From JAKEGN01 sp964465665 (GTDB taxonomy: Bacteria > Pseudomonadota > Gammaproteobacteria > Steroidobacterales > Woeseiaceae): DNA of 9,839 nt. The notes beneath the pieces are model-generated. The model saw only the letters and a list, made by a program, of their open reading frames with translations. It was not told where the DNA came from and ran no database searches. Below, in pieces: positions 7,172-9,839 of this stretch. Location of the stretch: the NCBI GenBank assembly GCA_964465665.1, contig CAYXKM010000195.1, positions 1-9,839 on the forward strand, in the 5' to 3' direction. Made by a program: the position numbers and the translations under genes. The first letter of the stretch is position 1. Each line of letters starts with the position of its first letter.

Positions 7172-7690
7172 CTATTTGCCGTTCAGCCAGTCGATATCGT
7201 TCAATCCGCGGTTGACATAGCCGCCGAACTCCATCGACGAACCCTCGTAGCCGATATGCGCCCAGACGGCGGGATTGTTGAACAGGTCATCGCGGGCTTT
7301 CTGCAACAGGTATTGAAAGATCGGCGTGGCCTCGATTTGCGTAAGGACTTCGATCTGGGTTGTTTCGTCGAGCGCCGGAAAGCCGGCGTCGCGCCCGGCA
7401 TCGAGGGCCTGCACACCGTCGAGGATCATCTGCCGCAATTTTCCATCGCTCGCCGCGGCTGACGAAATACCAGTGACGATACGGTCGTAAGGCGCCGCGC
7501 CCAGTTCAGGAAAAGGAAAGAGCAGGTACGAGACTCGGCGCAGAGTTTCGATCTCGTGCGGCGTGAGCGACAGAGTCGCATCCGCGGCCGAAACTTTCAC
7601 GCCCCACAGCGCGGATCGTGCCACCGCGATCGCCGCGGATACCTTCAACAGTGCGCCGATGAATCGGCGCCGGTGCCAGAGTAGCGTCAT
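7172..7690 (-). CDS. Gluconate 2-dehydrogenase subunit 3 family protein (small gamma subunit of GMC dehydrogenase), Tat-exported
   Basis: 172 residues with a twin-arginine type N-terminus (HRRRFIG at 6-12 followed by an Ala/Val-rich stretch to about 36, probable cleavage near VSA-AD). The mature part carries the family pattern LTPHEIETLRRVSYLLFP and, near the end, WAHIGYEGSSMEFGGYVNRG (143-162). In FAD-glucose, sorbitol and gluconate dehydrogenases this subunit acts as an export partner and chaperone of the signal-less GMC subunit, which is encoded next here, 30 bases downstream. A GAGAG seven bases before the ATG is an acceptable ribosome-binding site. It is the first gene of a two-gene unit and lies 121 bases downstream of pobA on the same strand, so it may have its own promoter. 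Confidence 0.88.
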   Translation of the reverse strand: MTLLWHRRRFIGALLKVSAAIAVARSALWGVKVSAADATLSLTPHEIETLRRVSYLLFPFPELGAAPYDRIVTGISSAAASDGKLRQMILDGVQALDAGRDAGFPALDETTQIEVLTQIEATPIFQYLLQKARDDLFNNPAVWAHIGYEGSSMEFGGYVNRGLNDIDWLNGK

Positions 7691-7811
7691 GTACGAACTC
7701 TCGAAGACTGCTGACTTGCCGGGCGACGGGCGCCCGCATCACACGATGTGCGGGAGCAAATGGTAATTCAGTGTGCGCTTCGCGCCAAACCCTTCTTCAT
7801 CGATGTCCTTA
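7691..7811 (-). promoter_or_regulatory. Spacer between pobA and the GMC dehydrogenase genes
   Basis: 121 bases without a gene. It contains a ten-base palindrome CGGGCGCCCG (7727-7736) and a partly overlapping hairpin with CCCGCA/TGCGGG arms (7733-7738 and 7749-7754), without a T-run in either direction. It may hold a promoter for the minus-strand subunit genes, but no clear -35/-10 pair is visible. Confidence 0.25.
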
Positions 7812-9017
7812 TCAGTTGAGGTCCTTGCCTGTCACCGGATCGCGGATTGGTAGGCCGACATAGTTCTCCGAGATGGACTTGAGCCCCGTCCGGGTACCGG
7901 TGAAGTAATCGAGTTCCGCGACCTGCATGCGCCGATCGAACGCGTTATCCGACAGGCGATGCGTCGCCATCGTGAACCACCAGGAAAACCGTTCCGCACG
8001 CCATACGCGCGCGAGTGCCGTCGCCGAGTAATGATCGATGCCAGTGTTGTCACCGTTCTCGTAATGCGCAACCAGGGCGGACGCCATCATGCCGGCATCG
8101 GATGCGGCCAGGTTCAGGCCCTTGGCGCCTGTCGGCGGCACGATGTGGGCGGCGTCTCCGACAAGGAAAAGCCGGCCGTAGCGCATCGGCTCGGCAATGA
8201 AACTCCGAAGCGGCGCGATGGATTTCTCGAGACCCGGCCCGGTGTCCAGCGAGTCCGCCACCTCGCTCGGCAGTCGTCGCCTGAGCTCGTCCCAGAAGTC
8301 ATTGTCGCTCCAGTTGCTCACGTCATCGCCGGCGGGCACCTGGATGTAGTTTCTGCTGATGCTCGCCGAGCGCTGCGAGCACAGGGCGAATCCGCGTTCG
8401 TGATTCGAATAGATCAGTTCTGCGGATGCCGGCCGCGTGTCCGACAGCACGCCGAGCCAGCCGAACGGGTAGGTTTTCTCGTACACCTGCAAAGTGTTTT
8501 CCGGTATGGAGCGCCGACTGATGCCGTGGTAGCCGTCGCAACCGGCGACGAACTCGCACCGGATCTCGATGCTGTCACCGTTCGATTCAAACGCTAGCGC
8601 GGGCGATGTCGAGTCAGGATTCGCGATCGCTTTGACTTCCGACTCGAAATGTATCTCGATGCCGTCGGCAAGATTGAGACTGTTCAGATCCTTGGTGATC
8701 TCCGTCTGTCCGTACACGATGACCGGTACGTCGGCGTGCTTTAGCAGATCTACCCGTACGAGCCGGCCGTCGAATGCGATCTGAATGCCTTCGTGTACCA
8801 GTCCCTGGTCCTGCATGCGCTGCGCCGCGCCGGCTTTCCTCAGTAATGCCGCGGTCCCGGTTTCGAGTACGCCCGCGCGAATCCGGCTCTCGACGTACTC
8901 TCGCGAGCGCCTCTCGATCACGACAACGTCGATGCCCCGTTGATGCAGCAGGCGTGCGAGCAGCAAGCCGGACGGGCCGGCGCCGATGATTGCAACCTGG
9001 GTGCGCCGCGCTTTCAT
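7812..9017 (-). CDS. pobA: 4-hydroxybenzoate 3-monooxygenase (PobA)
   Basis: A 401-residue flavoprotein hydroxylase of near-usual length (about 390-395), collinear with Pseudomonas PobA over its whole extent. FAD binding: IGAGPSG (11-17), RIRAGVLE (45-52, with R47), CDGYHGISR (160-168) and FLVGDAAHIVPPTGAKG (284-300). The residues that bind and activate 4-hydroxybenzoate in the Pseudomonas enzyme are all present: Y203, S214, R216, Y224, P295 and Y386 (equivalent to Y201, S212, R214, Y222, P293 and Y385), and H75 (H72) for proton transfer. R36 and Y41 match the positions that favour NADPH (R33, Y38). It turns 4-hydroxybenzoate, NAD(P)H and oxygen into protocatechuate in the cytoplasm, feeding ring cleavage; no ring-cleavage genes are in the window. 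The ATG overlaps the stop of the LysR gene by ATGA, and the best ribosome site (GAGG) is far upstream, so translation is probably coupled. Confidence 0.96.
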   Translation of the reverse strand: MKARRTQVAIIGAGPSGLLLARLLHQRGIDVVVIERRSREYVESRIRAGVLETGTAALLRKAGAAQRMQDQGLVHEGIQIAFDGRLVRVDLLKHADVPVIVYGQTEITKDLNSLNLADGIEIHFESEVKAIANPDSTSPALAFESNGDSIEIRCEFVAGCDGYHGISRRSIPENTLQVYEKTYPFGWLGVLSDTRPASAELIYSNHERGFALCSQRSASISRNYIQVPAGDDVSNWSDNDFWDELRRRLPSEVADSLDTGPGLEKSIAPLRSFIAEPMRYGRLFLVGDAAHIVPPTGAKGLNLAASDAGMMASALVAHYENGDNTGIDHYSATALARVWRAERFSWWFTMATHRLSDNAFDRRMQVAELDYFTGTRTGLKSISENYVGLPIRDPVTGKDLN

Positions 9018-9839
9018 TGCGAAGCGTGCCTCACGGCGTCGATGAACTCACGTTGAACGGTCGTCGGTTGCCAGTCCCTGCGATACGTCAGGCCGATCGT
9101 TCTTTCGGTGCCCGGCAACGGATCGGAAAGTGTCGCGAGCTGGCCCGAATCGACGTCAAGCCTGGCCTGCCGTACGGACAGTAGCGCCGCGCGATCGCTC
9201 TGCAACAACAATCCTCGTGTCGTGACCAGGGAGCTGCATTCTATGAGCCGCGTCGGTGGCGCGACGTGATGCCCGGCGAAGAACGCGGTGAAATGGTCGC
9301 GCGCCGGCGTGCCTTCCCGCGGCACGATCCAGTCGAGTTCCGCGAGTTCCGACACGTTCGGCAAATTACGCGAGAGCAGGGGATGACCGCGGCGCACTAC
9401 GACCGACAACGGATCATCGAACAGCGCCTCCTGGACAACCTGGTTGGTCGGACGAGGCTGTCTGAGCGCGCCGATGACGAGATCGATACGGCCGTGCAAC
9501 AGCGCATGCAGGAGTTCGTCGTACGGGCCATCGACCACTTTCATCCTGGCTGACGGATGTTTTTCGAGCAACCTCGTGATCGACGTCGGCAACAGGGATG
9601 TCCGCGCGAGCGGCAGACAGCCGACCTTGACGCTCCCTTGCATGCGCCCGTGCAGCTCGTCGATTTCCTCGAATCCTTGCTGAATCTCGGCGAAAGCCAG
9701 ACTCGCTGAGCGCGCCATGGCGCTGGCAACTGCCGTCGGTTCGACCGCAGTGCCGGTGCGGCGAAACAGTTCGCGACCACACAGTCGCTCGAAGTCCCTG
9801 GCCGAGCGGTACACGCTCGGTTGTGATCGGCCGAGTTCA
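9014..9839 (-). CDS. LysR-type transcriptional regulator, 5' end beyond window
   Basis: 274 residues are visible, with the reading frame open to the right edge. The first visible residues (ELGRSQPSVYRSARDFE) are the recognition helix of a LysR HTH domain, so the true start is outside; the GTG at 9814 is internal to this domain. The wing (LFRRTGTAVEPTA) and the substrate-binding domain (GSVKVGCLPL, VVDGPYDELLHALLHGRIDL, DWIVPREGTPARDHF) follow. The ligand domain lines up nearly end to end with the tandem-HTH LysR regulator at 3390-4661, for example GPYDELLHALLHGRIDLVIG against GPYEDLTAALRCGDIDLMVG and ECSSLVTTRGLLLQSDRAALLS against ETSSLVTLRGLLMESDRVTILS, in pieces. Whether it too has a second HTH cannot be seen. 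Cotranscribed with pobA, it is likely its activator or a repressor responding to 4-hydroxybenzoate or a relative. Confidence 0.9.
   Translation of the reverse strand, partial: ELGRSQPSVYRSARDFERLCGRELFRRTGTAVEPTAVASAMARSASLAFAEIQQGFEEIDELHGRMQGSVKVGCLPLARTSLLPTSITRLLEKHPSARMKVVDGPYDELLHALLHGRIDLVIGALRQPRPTNQVVQEALFDDPLSVVVRRGHPLLSRNLPNVSELAELDWIVPREGTPARDHFTAFFAGHHVAPPTRLIECSSLVTTRGLLLQSDRAALLSVRQARLDVDSGQLATLSDPLPGTERTIGLTYRRDWQPTTVQREFIDAVRHASQ

Noticed and set aside
6158..7462. 434-residue open frame on the plus strand
   Set aside because: It lies antisense to the GMC and small-subunit genes and mirrors their codon bias; no motif is seen.
7727..7754. Palindrome and hairpin downstream of pobA as an intrinsic terminator
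   Set aside because: The stems are short and there is no T-run on either strand, so I left it as part of the spacer only.

Overview
The window is dense, high-GC bacterial DNA, most likely from an alpha- or gammaproteobacterium. Gene content points there (LysR regulators, PobA, Tat-dependent GMC dehydrogenase, GST/SDR pairs of the kind known from sphingomonads), but the genus cannot be fixed from the sequence. Eight protein genes fill almost all of it. No RNA genes, insertion sequences, CRISPR arrays or long repeats are visible. The genes at both edges are cut by the window.

Layout. A plus-strand operon (2-3227) encodes a glutathione S-transferase resembling the lignin beta-etherase LigF, a short-chain dehydrogenase resembling LigD, and a thiamine-diphosphate enzyme with a benzoylformate-decarboxylase-like active-site His. 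After a 162-base gap comes a second plus-strand pair (3390-5594): a LysR regulator with two tandem N-terminal helix-turn-helix domains, and an AEC-family membrane transporter. Four minus-strand genes converge on this pair. Reading in their own direction they are: a LysR regulator cut at the right edge (9014-9839), a PobA 4-hydroxybenzoate 3-monooxygenase overlapping it by ATGA (7812-9017), a Tat-signal small subunit of the gluconate 2-dehydrogenase subunit 3 family (7172-7690), and a GMC flavoprotein catalytic subunit with an iron-sulphur-type cysteine motif (5591-7141). The GMC stop codon overlaps the transporter stop codon.

How it may work together. The content fits catabolism of aromatic, possibly lignin-derived, compounds. 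The LigD/LigF-like pair would oxidise a benzylic alcohol and cleave an ether with glutathione. The GMC pair would oxidise an alcohol in the periplasm. The ThDP enzyme would break a C-C bond next to a carbonyl. PobA would convert 4-hydroxybenzoate to protocatechuate. The two LysR regulators are clearly related to each other in their ligand-binding domains, which suggests related aromatic effectors. PobA and the general families are secure. Joining the modules into one pathway is inference, and the substrates are unknown.
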